From positions 248,001 through 312,000 of the forward strand of contig NZ_OUNG01000001.1 in NCBI RefSeq assembly GCF_900343155.1: a stretch of 64,000 nucleotides of DNA. The letters run 5' to 3'. The translations under genes were made by a program, and so were the position numbers. Positions 8,864 through 16,723 of the stretch are shown piece by piece. The DNA is from Lactimicrobium massiliense (GTDB lineage: Bacteria > Bacillota_I > Bacilli_A > Erysipelotrichales > Erysipelotrichaceae). How positions within the stretch are numbered: the stretch's first letter is position 1; each line of letters opens with the position of its first letter. The notes below the pieces were generated by a model that saw only the letters and a program-made list of their open reading frames with translations, was not told where the DNA came from and made no database searches.

Positions 8864-9802
8864 TCAAACACCTCGTATTCTTTCAATCACCCGCAGCTTT
8901 GCACTGTGGCTGCGATGATTTTCTGCTAGTTCCTGTTCATCTGCCATCACTGGTTTTTTGTTTACCAGAAGGAAGGAGGCCTGCTCCATTTGATCAGCCT
9001 TCAGTGGAATTTTCGGCGCCACAAATGGAGCAGAGGACAAATCTTTAAAGGTCGTTTTCACCAGCCGGTCTTCCAGGGAGTGGAAGGTAATGACAGCGCA
9101 GCGGCCATGCAGGTCCAGCAGACCGCATGCTTCGCGCAGGCCCCTTTCCAGGGAATCCAGTTCGTCATTGACTTCAATCCGCAGCGCCTGGAATGTCTGC
9201 TTGGCGGGATGGCCCTTCTTGTGCAGTTCTTTTTCAGGAAGTGCACTGCGGATGACATCCACCAGCTGGAAGGTTGTATCAATCGGGCCTTCCTGCCGGC
9301 GATGCTCAATCGCACGGGCAATCTGTACGGCATACCGTTCCTCACCATATTCACGCAGAATACGGACAAGATCCTGGTATGGATATGTGTTGACAACCTG
9401 CCATGCATCTTTGGACTGTTCCTGGTCCATCCGCATATCCAGCCTTGCATCATAGCGGTAGCTGAATCCACGCTTGGGATCATCGAACTGCGGTGAGCTG
9501 ACACCAAGATCCATCATGACCCCGTCCACATGTTCAACGCCATATCTGGAAAGTTCTTCCTGCATATAGCGGAAATCATTGTGGATGAATGTCACTTTAT
9601 CCAGAGAATCTTTCAGGTTTTCTCTGGATTCAGCAATGGCCTGCTCATCCTTGTCAAATGCATACAGGTGTCCGGTTGTCAGTTTTGAGATCAGAAGACC
9701 GGCATGGCCGCCCCTTCCCAATGTGCCGTCAACATAGATGCCATCTGGTTTCACATTGAGAAGATCAACGGTCTCATGAAGAAGTACGGATACGTGTTTC
9801 AT
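8864..9802 (-). CDS. rsmH: 16S rRNA (cytosine(1402)-N4)-methyltransferase RsmH
   Basis: A 312-residue SAM-dependent enzyme that methylates C1402 in the decoding centre of 16S rRNA. It has the family start HVSVLLHETVDLL, motif I VDGTLGRGGHAG (about 24-35), DLGVSSPQFD (about 98-107), GFSYRYDARLDMRMD, and the C-terminal VITFHSLEDRLVK. Its ATG overlaps the mraZ stop by four bases (ATGA), so translation is coupled. Length and position are typical. Confidence 0.97.
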   Translation of the reverse strand: MKHVSVLLHETVDLLNVKPDGIYVDGTLGRGGHAGLLISKLTTGHLYAFDKDEQAIAESRENLKDSLDKVTFIHNDFRYMQEELSRYGVEHVDGVMMDLGVSSPQFDDPKRGFSYRYDARLDMRMDQEQSKDAWQVVNTYPYQDLVRILREYGEERYAVQIARAIEHRRQEGPIDTTFQLVDVIRSALPEKELHKKGHPAKQTFQALRIEVNDELDSLERGLREACGLLDLHGRCAVITFHSLEDRLVKTTFKDLSSAPFVAPKIPLKADQMEQASFLLVNKKPVMADEQELAENHRSHSAKLRVIERIRGV

Positions 9803-10260
9803 GCGTCTTTCTCCAGGAACTGGGTCAGTTCTTCGGCATCTTCCTCGAAGGAAGCGGATGCCTCAGCATTCTGCTTGTCCCAGTTTTCTTCAGACCAGAT
9901 CTCAAAGTAGTCTGAAACGCCAACGATGACGCAGGCCTTTTCAATGCCTGCACCGTCGATCAGATACTGCGGCAGCTGCAGTCTTCCCTGACTGTCAAGA
10001 CTGCCTTCAATCGCCTGGGAGGTAATACTCCGGATGTAGCGGCGGGCTTTCAGGTTTGTCCGGGGAAGCTTTGAAAGCTGGGCGATCTGATCGTCCCAGC
10101 TTTCCTGCGTATAAACCGCCAGACAGCCATCTAATCCCTTCGTAACATAAAAAGTGTCGCTTAGTGAATCCCTGAACTTTGCGGGAATAATCAATCTGTT
10201 TTTGGCATCGAGACAGTGCCTGTATTCACCGAGGAACGATGCCTTTCTCCCCACTTTCAT
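9799..10260 (-). CDS. mraZ: Transcriptional regulator MraZ
   Basis: A DNA-binding regulator of the dcw operon, about 153 residues from the chosen start, with two AbrB-like half domains. The two family DxKxR-type signatures are seen as HCLDAKNRLIIP (N-terminal) and SLDSQGRLQLP (C-terminal). I chose the ATG that begins MKVGRKASFLGEY, because GGAG lies eight bases upstream; an upstream in-frame extension would run through the promoter boxes. It is the first gene of the cluster and overlaps rsmH. Four candidate operator boxes overlap its promoter and start, which points to self-regulation. Confidence 0.95.
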   Translation of the reverse strand: MKVGRKASFLGEYRHCLDAKNRLIIPAKFRDSLSDTFYVTKGLDGCLAVYTQESWDDQIAQLSKLPRTNLKARRYIRSITSQAIEGSLDSQGRLQLPQYLIDGAGIEKACVIVGVSDYFEIWSEENWDKQNAEASASFEEDAEELTQFLEKDA

Positions 10261-10299
10261 CCACTTCGCTCCACTTTCTGACACCAGTATACCACTTTT
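10251..10299 (-). promoter_or_regulatory. MraZ-type operator boxes (four repeats)
   Basis: On the minus strand the heptamer (A/G)AAGTGG occurs at 10292-10298, 10271-10277, 10261-10267 and 10251-10257. The last three are exactly ten bases apart; the first is 21 bases away, about two helical turns. Known MraZ operators are short GTGG/TGGG-type direct repeats with a ten-base period. One box sits between -35 and -10, and the last lies inside the first codons of mraZ. Confidence 0.75.
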
Positions 10300-10313
10300 A
10301 CCTTTCGCAACAA
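10286..10313 (-). promoter_or_regulatory. mraZ promoter
   Basis: TATACT as -10 (10286-10291) with TTGTTG as -35 (10308-10313) and 16 bases between them. An MraZ-type box fills part of the spacer. Confidence 0.6.
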
Positions 10314-10374
10314 GACAGACAGGAAAATTTCACACGGTTTTATCTGAAAATTGTCAACGCATCTGCTCAGGAAA

Positions 10375-10402
10375 GAAAAAAATCGTGCCCTGTACAGAGC
10401 AC
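10375..10402 (-). terminator. Terminator after rpmF
   Basis: Hairpin GTGCTCTG/CAGGGCAC followed by GA and seven T residues on the minus strand, about 40 bases after the rpmF stop. It separates rpmF from the mraZ promoter. Confidence 0.8.
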
Positions 10403-10439
10403 AAAAAAGGAAGATTGCTCTTCCTGTTTTCAGAATGAT

Positions 10440-10622
10440 TTACTCAGCAGCAGAAGCTGTCTCTTCATCCTTGCCAACCTTGCCGCAGGACGGGCAGGCA
10501 TGATGAGGACGCTTCATGGCACCGCATACCGGGCACTTTACCAGTGTCGGTCTGTTCAGTACATAGTGAGTTCTTCTCTTATTTTTTCTTGTCTTGGAAT
10601 TTCTTCTCTGCTGTACAGCCAT
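10440..10622 (-). CDS. rpmF: 50S ribosomal protein L32
   Basis: A 60-residue zinc-ribbon ribosomal protein. The start MAVQQRRNSKTRKNKRRTH is the classic L32 N-terminus, and the two CPVCG/CPSCG knuckles (about 31-34 and 44-47) make it the zinc-binding form. It follows the DUF177 protein by 17 bases, the usual yceD-rpmF pair. Confidence 0.98.
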   Translation of the reverse strand: MAVQQRRNSKTRKNKRRTHYVLNRPTLVKCPVCGAMKRPHHACPSCGKVGKDEETASAAE

Positions 10623-10639
10623 CGTCCGTTACCTCCTGT

Positions 10640-11143
10640 TTATTCACTCTTGAATTCTTTCAGTTTGGCCAGACGCGGATCGATCCGATTCTTCCGGCTT
10701 TCCTGATACTCGGCTTCCGAGATTACCCGCCAGCCATCACCAGATGGGTAGGCATCCTCTTCCACTTCCGTCACAGAAATCGGCACTTCCAGCATGATTG
10801 CATCAATCACTGCCGGAAGAAGATCTATGACTTCATCCGTAACGACACGGACATCTTCTTCATCAGTCTCCTCGAAGGAGTAGACTTCATGACTGTCTGT
10901 CTCCAGGGGAACCGCAATCTGTGCACCGGTAATGGCATCCGGCAGAAGCATTTCGCCAGTCAGATGAATATCGCATTCAAACAATCCTGTTTCATCATCC
11001 AGCCAGCCAGTCCCGCCAATGTGAACATTGCGGACGGCATTGATCAGCTTGTTCTCAGCAAATGCAGAATCATCTATTTCTACATCTTCATCAAACGAAA
11101 CAGGACTATCATTCCGTTCCAGTTCTTCCCTTGTCCACTTCAC
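10640..11143 (-). CDS. DUF177 (YceD-type) protein
   Basis: A 167-residue acidic cytoplasmic protein of the DUF177/YceD family, whose genes sit next to rpmF across bacteria; plant homologues are linked to 23S rRNA maturation. Visible are the central FECDIHLTGEMLLPDAITG stretch and an acidic middle with YSFEETDEEDVRV. The C-terminus carries the common D-P-R-(L/F)-A-K-L end (IDPRLAKLKEF). It is co-transcribed with rpmF. Confidence 0.88.
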   Translation of the reverse strand: MKWTREELERNDSPVSFDEDVEIDDSAFAENKLINAVRNVHIGGTGWLDDETGLFECDIHLTGEMLLPDAITGAQIAVPLETDSHEVYSFEETDEEDVRVVTDEVIDLLPAVIDAIMLEVPISVTEVEEDAYPSGDGWRVISEAEYQESRKNRIDPRLAKLKEFKSE

Positions 11144-11208
11144 GGCAGTTCTCCTCTATCGTTAACGCTCATCCATTATAGCAAAGCGTTTTTCAATGTC
11201 AACGGAAT

Positions 11209-12120
11209 TTACTTGACACCAGAAATGCCCTTGGAATGCATGGAATCCAGTGCCGCAAGAATATCTGCATAGACTTTTCCGGCATCTGTTTCGCGCAGAA
11301 TTTCATGGCGCATATGCGGATAGAGCTTTGTGCTGATCTGCGTGTAACCCGCCTGCTTCAATGTGCTTACCGTAGATGCAAATCCCTGTTTGCCGCCAAT
11401 GCACGGGTCATCCTCACCTGCAAACAGGAAAATCGGCAGATCCTGATTCCTGACATGATAGTTTTTCGCATCGCCCATCCGCTGCATGCCATCCATCAGG
11501 TCCATATAGCCCTGGATAGTAAACGGTTTGCCGCAGTCAGGATCATTGACATATGCCTGTACATTGTCCTGGTTCCAACTGAGCCAGTCCACTGGTGTCT
11601 TTGAATTTTCAATGCCTTTGTTAAAGCCGCCGGTCATCAGTTTATCCAAGGTCTTCGAATGGCCCTTCTTTCCTTTGTTCAGCCGGATGATCGCACCAAT
11701 GGCCTTTGCCACACCGACTGCACTGTTATAGTTAGGCACACCGGTCAGCACCATCCCATCAATCATGTCATCATGATCCATCAGAAAGCATCTGCCGATC
11801 ATTGTTCCCATGGAATGGCCAAAGTAATACATCGGTACATCCGGATATTCCTGTTTCAGCCTGCGGATGCCTTCCACACTGCTGTTGATCAGCGTGTCCC
11901 AGCCATGATTATCACCAAAGTAGCCATATGCTCCATTCTGACGTGCCTTTGGGCCATGGCCCGGCAGGTCATAGGTCAGTACGGCATAGCCGCCCTGCTG
12001 CAGATAACGGGCAAAGCCATCGTAGCGGCCGTGATGTTCCTGCATGCCATGCACTACCAGCACGGTTCCTTTCACCGGTCCCTGCGGCCGGTACATTGTT
12101 GAATCCAATTCTTGTGCCAT
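11209..12120 (-). CDS. Alpha/beta hydrolase, monoacylglycerol-lipase or lysophospholipase type
   Basis: A 303-residue serine hydrolase of the S33 'serine aminopeptidase' type. The oxyanion region is VVHGMQEHHGRY (about 22-33), the nucleophile elbow is YFGHSMGTMIGR (about 98-109), the acid is in FAGEDDPCIGG (about 233-243) and the histidine is in LYPHMRHEIL (about 268-277). No signal peptide is visible, so it is probably cytoplasmic and acts on a lipid or short ester. It is transcribed alone from a promoter carrying a CcpA-type cre site, so it is probably repressed on preferred sugars. Confidence 0.85.
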   Translation of the reverse strand: MAQELDSTMYRPQGPVKGTVLVVHGMQEHHGRYDGFARYLQQGGYAVLTYDLPGHGPKARQNGAYGYFGDNHGWDTLINSSVEGIRRLKQEYPDVPMYYFGHSMGTMIGRCFLMDHDDMIDGMVLTGVPNYNSAVGVAKAIGAIIRLNKGKKGHSKTLDKLMTGGFNKGIENSKTPVDWLSWNQDNVQAYVNDPDCGKPFTIQGYMDLMDGMQRMGDAKNYHVRNQDLPIFLFAGEDDPCIGGKQGFASTVSTLKQAGYTQISTKLYPHMRHEILRETDAGKVYADILAALDSMHSKGISGVK

Positions 12121-12154
12121 TATTTTTCACCTCAGAAATCACTTCTTAGATATT

Positions 12155-12182
12155 ATTGTAGTAATGATGTAACCGGTTACAA
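12155..12182 (-). promoter_or_regulatory. Promoter of the hydrolase gene
   Basis: TACAAT -10 (12155-12160) and TTGTAA -35 (12177-12182), 16 bases apart, about 35 bases before the start codon of the hydrolase. Confidence 0.6.
12168..12181. promoter_or_regulatory. CcpA catabolite-responsive element (cre)
   Basis: The perfect palindrome TGTAACCGGTTACA fits the cre consensus TGWAANCGNTNWCA at every position. It covers the region between -10 and -35 of the hydrolase promoter, where a bound LacI/CcpA-type protein would block RNA polymerase. Another LacI-family regulator could use the same site. Confidence 0.75.
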
Positions 12183-12285
12183 TTGTCATTCAGGCATGTT
12201 TGTCTGAATCGGGAACCAGTTGCACAATTGTCAAAAGACGGTATCATCACATCAGGATCAAATTCTACAAAAAGGAGCAGCGAAG

Positions 12286-13407
12286 ATGAAAACATGCGGG
12301 ATCGTGGCGGAGTACAATCCGTTTCATTATGGCCACAAGTGGCAGATTGAACAGGCAAGGAAGTTGTCTGGGGCAGATCTGATCATTGCCGTGATGAGCG
12401 GCAACTTTGTGCAGCGTGGAGAACCGGCGGTACTGGATAAGTGGAAGCGGGCAGAATGCGCACTGCGCAATGGTGTGGATGTTGTCATCGAGCTGCCCTA
12501 TATATATGCCACCCAGAGTGCTTCTCACTTTGCCAGCGGTGCCGTAGAACTGCTGAAGCTGGCAGGTGCAGATGCCATCTGCTTTGGCAGTGAGTGCGGC
12601 AATCTGGAAAATCTGCAGGAAATAGCCGATACCCCTGTCAATCCGGACCATCTTCATGCAGCTATGGGAAATGGTCTCTCCTTCCCGCGGGCATATTCTT
12701 TGTTAACCAGTTCCATGGCACCCAATGATATTCTTGCTGTTTCCTATCTGAAAGCATTGAAAGATACTGGCATCAAACCGATTCCTGTACAGCGCACAAC
12801 CGGTTATCTGGATGATGCCATGGGACACATCGCCAGTGCTTATGCAATCCGCAAAGCCCTGCATGATCATAAAGATCTTTCCGATTCCACGCCGATGGAA
12901 CAAACGCTTCTGGACGCAGAGATCCCCTGGCCTGAGAACTATTATCCTTATCTGCGTACATTCCTTTTGACCAGCCACAAAGAAGATATGGAACGGCTGT
13001 TTCTGTTTTCCGAAGGCATTGAGAATCATCTTGTCAGCCATGCCAAGGATTGTGACAGTTACGATGACTTCCTGGATGCGTGCACAAATTATCGGTATAC
13101 AAGCGGCCGAATCAGAAGAACTTGCTTACAGGCTGTGAATCAGGTAACCAAAGAGGAAGTAAAGAGACTGCCAAAGATGGATACCCTACGCATTCTTGGC
13201 TTTAATGACAATGGCAGGCAGTGGCTGCATGATATGCGCAAAAAAGATGTGCGTGTGGCATCCCGCTTTGCGGATGTGCCATATCCATGGCGGGTGATTG
13301 AATACCGCACCTCCCTGCTGTATACCAGTGTGCTTTCCAAGGAAAAACGGAAAGAAATTCTGGACAATGAGATCCGTGGTGCGCATTATGTGAAAACCAG
13401 CGCATAA
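12286..13407 (+). CDS. tmcAL: tRNA(Met) cytidine acetate ligase TmcAL
   Basis: A 373-residue enzyme (formerly YlbM) that acetylates C34 of elongator tRNA-Met using acetate and ATP. The N-terminal nucleotidyltransferase-like domain carries GIVAEYNPFHYGHKWQIEQ (about 4-22) with the HxGH-type motif, then AVMSGNFVQRGEPAVLDKW and an FASGAVELL segment. The start is the ATG with AAAGGAG nine bases upstream. It is divergent from the hydrolase and close to DUF177-rpmF, matching the ylbM-ylbN-rpmF neighbourhood of Bacillus. Confidence 0.94.
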   Translation: MKTCGIVAEYNPFHYGHKWQIEQARKLSGADLIIAVMSGNFVQRGEPAVLDKWKRAECALRNGVDVVIELPYIYATQSASHFASGAVELLKLAGADAICFGSECGNLENLQEIADTPVNPDHLHAAMGNGLSFPRAYSLLTSSMAPNDILAVSYLKALKDTGIKPIPVQRTTGYLDDAMGHIASAYAIRKALHDHKDLSDSTPMEQTLLDAEIPWPENYYPYLRTFLLTSHKEDMERLFLFSEGIENHLVSHAKDCDSYDDFLDACTNYRYTSGRIRRTCLQAVNQVTKEEVKRLPKMDTLRILGFNDNGRQWLHDMRKKDVRVASRFADVPYPWRVIEYRTSLLYTSVLSKEKRKEILDNEIRGAHYVKTSA

Positions 13408-13408
13408 A

Positions 13409-13440
13409 AAAGACCAGCTTCAATGAAGTTGGTCTTTGTT
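13409..13440. terminator. Two-way terminator between tmcAL and ilvE
   Basis: Hairpin AAAGACCAGCTTC/GAAGTTGGTCTTT with A-rich and T-rich flanks, placed between two convergent genes, so it can end transcription from both sides. Confidence 0.8.
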
Positions 13441-13443
13441 TGC

Positions 13444-14469
13444 CTACATGACTTTGTGAATCCATCCCTCAGGTGCTTCAACGGTACCATTCTGGATGCC
13501 GGTGATGGTGTCATACAGAGCTGCGATATGCTTGCCTGCATGTTCCATGCCAGACGGGAATTCAATGACGTCATCATGATCGACGATTCTGCCGACCGGA
13601 GAGATGACGGCTGCTGTGCCGCACAGGCCGCATTCAGCAAAGCCCTTGACTTCCTCGAATTTGACCGGTCTTTCATCGACCTGCATATGCAGATAATGCT
13701 CTGCGATATAGACAACAGATCTTCTGGTGATGGAAGGCAGGATGGAGTCAGACTTTGGTACGACAAGCTTGCCGTCTTTGTCAACGAAGATCACGTTGGA
13801 GCCGCCGGTTTCTTCAACATAGGTGCGGGTTGCCGGATCCAGGTAGAGGTTCTCAGCAAAGCCGGCTGCGTGTGCCATGACGCTTGCATGCAGACTCATG
13901 GCGTAGTTCAGGCCTGCCTTGACAGCGCCGGTGCCTCTTGGCGCAGCTCTGTCAAAGTCAGATACCTGCAGGGCAATCGGTGTTGCACCGCCTTTATAGT
14001 ACGGTCCTACTGGTGTGGTAAAGATTCTGAATTGATAGGTATCAGCAGGTTTGACACCAATGACAACACCAGTAGCGAATTCATAAGGACGGATATACAG
14101 AGATGCGCCGGAGCCATAAGGCGGTACCCAGTCAGCATTTGCCTTTACAACCTGATCAATAGCATCCAGGAATCTGTCCTTGGGGAACGGCGGCATTTCA
14201 ATCCGCTTTGCCGAGTTGTAAATACGCTCGGCATTGAGATCCGGACGGAAGCATACGACGGATCCATCTTTCCATGTGTATGCCTTCAGTCCTTCGAATA
14301 CCTGCTGGCAGTACTGCAGCATGCCAGCGGATTCATTCAGGACAACATTGGGGTCGCTTGTCAGAGCGCCATCATCCCATTTGCCATCTTTCCAGTTGGA
14401 TACATAGCGGGCATCTGTCACCCGGTAATTGAAACCAATGTTTTTCCAGTCAAGATCTTTCTTTGCCAT
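13444..14469 (-). CDS. ilvE: Branched-chain amino acid aminotransferase
   Basis: A 341-residue fold-type IV PLP enzyme that interconverts leucine, isoleucine and valine with their 2-oxo acids. Signatures include the ALTSDPNVVLNESAG start region, QVFEGLKAYTWKDGS (about 58-72), GLNYAMSLHASVMAH (catalytic-lysine region by family alignment), and EETGGSNVIFV with SILPSITRRSV. The length is typical of the larger class II form. It is the second gene after cstA, 18 bases downstream, under the same T-box leader. No branched-chain biosynthesis genes are nearby. Confidence 0.93.
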   Translation of the reverse strand: MAKKDLDWKNIGFNYRVTDARYVSNWKDGKWDDGALTSDPNVVLNESAGMLQYCQQVFEGLKAYTWKDGSVVCFRPDLNAERIYNSAKRIEMPPFPKDRFLDAIDQVVKANADWVPPYGSGASLYIRPYEFATGVVIGVKPADTYQFRIFTTPVGPYYKGGATPIALQVSDFDRAAPRGTGAVKAGLNYAMSLHASVMAHAAGFAENLYLDPATRTYVEETGGSNVIFVDKDGKLVVPKSDSILPSITRRSVVYIAEHYLHMQVDERPVKFEEVKGFAECGLCGTAAVISPVGRIVDHDDVIEFPSGMEHAGKHIAALYDTITGIQNGTVEAPEGWIHKVM

Positions 14470-14487
14470 GCATATTCCTTCTTTCTA

Positions 14488-16224
14488 TCAGGCAGCCTCT
14501 TTATTGCTGTCAGGATATTTACGCTCTGCAGGTCTGCGGCCTGTTTCAACAAGCGTCTTGATACATGTTACCGCGACAACAAGGCCAAGTACAATCAGGA
14601 ATACGGCCATGATCAGCTGCATGCCATTGACAAGGAATACAGCGGTGCCAGCCATGTATGCCTTGACGTTGTTGATGACGTTAAGAACGATCGCAGTAAA
14701 TGTAACAGCAAGCATCGTTGCCATCGGTGCATAGAGCATCCAGCCTTTGCGGTTGGTTGCCTTCAGGAAGACAGCGATACCGATCAGCACAAGTGCAGCG
14801 AGCATCTGGTTGGCAGCACCGAACAGTGCCCAGATATTCTGATAGCCGCCCAGGCAGAGAACGTAGCCAAGGACAAGTGTGATTGTTGTGGCAACATAGC
14901 GGTTGGTAAGCAGTTTGCGCCATGCCGGCATCTTTTCTTCATCGCCAGAGAAGAGTTCCTGGAAGCTGAGACGGCCGATTCTGCCGACGGAGTCCAATGT
15001 AGACAGAGCCAGTGCCGAGATGCACATAGTCATGAAGACGTTGGCAACGCTTGTCGGGATACCGAACTTTTCTAGGAATCCGGCAACACCGGCAGAGAAG
15101 ATCTGGAATGGTGTCATGTCAGCAGGTACAGTGCCGTTGACAGCAACAGCACCAACAATGATCAGGGAAACAACACCAAGCAGTGTTTCTGTGACCATGG
15201 CGCCATAACCGACACCAAGCATATCCTTTTCATTACTGATGGTCTTGGAGCTTGTTCCGGAGGAAACCAGGGAATGGAATCCAGAGACAGCGCCGCAGGC
15301 AATGGTGACAAACAGAGTCGGGAACATATAGGACTTTGCACCGGTGGATGATGTGAGGACAAAACCATTGAAGGCATTGAGCTTCATGGTCGGATGGCCG
15401 ACGATGACACCAAGGACACCGCCAAGGATCATACCCAGCAGCATGAAGGTTGTCATATAATCACGCGGCTGCATGAGGATCCACATCGGCATGACAGCTG
15501 CAATGAACAGATAGACCATGATCACAAGATTCCACTGATGTGCAGTGAGATAAGCTGGCATTTTCATGCCTGCTGCAAACATGAAGACAATAAGGGCAAT
15601 CGCAAGTACGAATCTGTGCCATTCCTTCATCCTGCTTCCGGCTGCTTTTTCAATCAGGCCGAAGACAATTGCGCAGACAACGAACAGAATGGAGATGGTA
15701 GCGGCAGCAGCACCGTTGAAGTTCTTTGTCACAGCGCCGTCAGATCCTGTCACGTAGCCATTGAAGGTTGACGATGTCATAGAAGTGAAGGCAGCAATGA
15801 CAAGGCAGCTGAACAGCCAGCAGAACAGTGTGAAGAACTGACGGCCTTTGCGTCCAATGTACTTTTCAATGACCATGCCAATGGATTTGCCATCATTCTT
15901 GACGGAGGCATACAAGGCACCAAAGTCCTGTACTGCGCCAAAGAAGACGCCGCCGATCAACAGCCACAGCAGTACTGGAACCCAGCCGAAGACGGCTGCC
16001 AGAATGGGTCCCTGTACCGGTCCTGCACCGGCAATAGATGAGAACTGATGCGCAAATACTGTCAGTCTGCTGGATGGGACATAGTCTTCACCATCATTAT
16101 GAACAACGGCAGGTGTGTCCGCTTTGGGATCGACACCCCATGTTTTGGCAAGCCATCGGCCATAAACCAAATAGCCACAGGCAAGTACGACAACTGCAAA
16201 CAACAAAATGAATAAACTGTTCAT
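14488..16224 (-). CDS. cstA: CstA-family carbon starvation transporter
   Basis: A 578-residue membrane protein with about 16 hydrophobic segments. CstA proteins have been linked to pyruvate and peptide uptake. The family segments HQFSSIAGAGPVQGPILAAVFGW (split by a loop, about 58-80) and CGAVSGFHSLVSSGT (about 310-324) are present. It is shorter than the E. coli protein (about 700) but near the short form common in Bacillota. Only a weak GAGGG precedes the ATG. The transcript begins with a T-box leader, so it is tied to the charge of one tRNA. Confidence 0.9.
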   Translation of the reverse strand: MNSLFILLFAVVVLACGYLVYGRWLAKTWGVDPKADTPAVVHNDGEDYVPSSRLTVFAHQFSSIAGAGPVQGPILAAVFGWVPVLLWLLIGGVFFGAVQDFGALYASVKNDGKSIGMVIEKYIGRKGRQFFTLFCWLFSCLVIAAFTSMTSSTFNGYVTGSDGAVTKNFNGAAAATISILFVVCAIVFGLIEKAAGSRMKEWHRFVLAIALIVFMFAAGMKMPAYLTAHQWNLVIMVYLFIAAVMPMWILMQPRDYMTTFMLLGMILGGVLGVIVGHPTMKLNAFNGFVLTSSTGAKSYMFPTLFVTIACGAVSGFHSLVSSGTSSKTISNEKDMLGVGYGAMVTETLLGVVSLIIVGAVAVNGTVPADMTPFQIFSAGVAGFLEKFGIPTSVANVFMTMCISALALSTLDSVGRIGRLSFQELFSGDEEKMPAWRKLLTNRYVATTITLVLGYVLCLGGYQNIWALFGAANQMLAALVLIGIAVFLKATNRKGWMLYAPMATMLAVTFTAIVLNVINNVKAYMAGTAVFLVNGMQLIMAVFLIVLGLVVAVTCIKTLVETGRRPAERKYPDSNKEAA

Positions 16225-16288
16225 ACCCTCTACGTGATCCGTGTGTGTTACGGATCTCCCCTTTCTGCACTAGAAAATGAGAAGGCGC

Positions 16289-16572
16289 AAAAAAGACTTT
16301 CGCCTCAGCATATTAAGCAAAGACGAAAGTCTGAACTTCCGCGGTACCACTTTGCGTTCCGCACTTGTGCGGCTGCTCTTCGTGTCCAACTACCATTGGA
16401 CCCCCGGATAACGGCGGGTGCCGACCCTTGCCTACTCACTTTCGCTTTCAGGGGGCTGCTCACAGATGAGGCTGACAGACGCTTTCCCTGCTGCCCTTCC
16501 ACCATCTGGCAGCTCGCTGTAGGTACTCGTTGAGTCTGCAGTATGTTCTGATCACTGCATCTCATTTCCTAT
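16289..16572 (-). ncRNA. T-box riboswitch leader upstream of cstA-ilvE
   Basis: On the minus strand the leader has a stem I distal loop typical of T-boxes (GAGCTGCC, then GATGGTGGAA, then GGGCAGC), a GTGAGTAGG segment, and the T-box core AAGTGGTACCGCGG (16339-16355). It ends with a terminator hairpin AGACTTTCG/CGAAAGTCT plus T run (16289-16332). Uncharged tRNA should bind the core and stop the terminator forming. The specifier codon is not certain: two GAA-AGC arrangements suggest AGC (Ser), but this needs folding. Confidence 0.9.
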
Positions 16573-16578
16573 GCGAAG

Positions 16579-16607
16579 ATATTAGCTTTGCAAGTCATTT
16601 AAGTCAA
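16579..16607 (-). promoter_or_regulatory. Promoter of the T-box leader
   Basis: TTGACT -35 (16602-16607), 17-base spacer, TAATAT -10 (16579-16584). The predicted transcript starts a few bases before the first T-box stem. Confidence 0.75.
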
Positions 16608-16697
16608 CTAATTTTCAGTAACTTTTCGAATTCTTTTTCACCATCTTCAGAAACTATTTACATTTCTTACATTTAAGCGTTTACATTTCTTAACATA

Positions 16698-16723
16698 AGA
16701 AAAAGCAGAGCTTTCACCCTGCT
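16698..16723 (-). terminator. Terminator after the YebC-family gene
   Basis: Hairpin AGCAGGG/CTCTGCT followed by five T residues on the minus strand, starting at the stop codon. Confidence 0.7.

Noticed and set aside
13423-15075. A 550-codon plus-strand frame opposite ilvE and cstA
   Set aside because: It is antisense to two clear genes and mirrors their codon pattern; composition is Cys- and His-rich without domain likeness.
16305-16565. Short frames within the T-box leader
   Set aside because: The region is explained by the structured leader; the frames cross its stems and lack ribosome sites.
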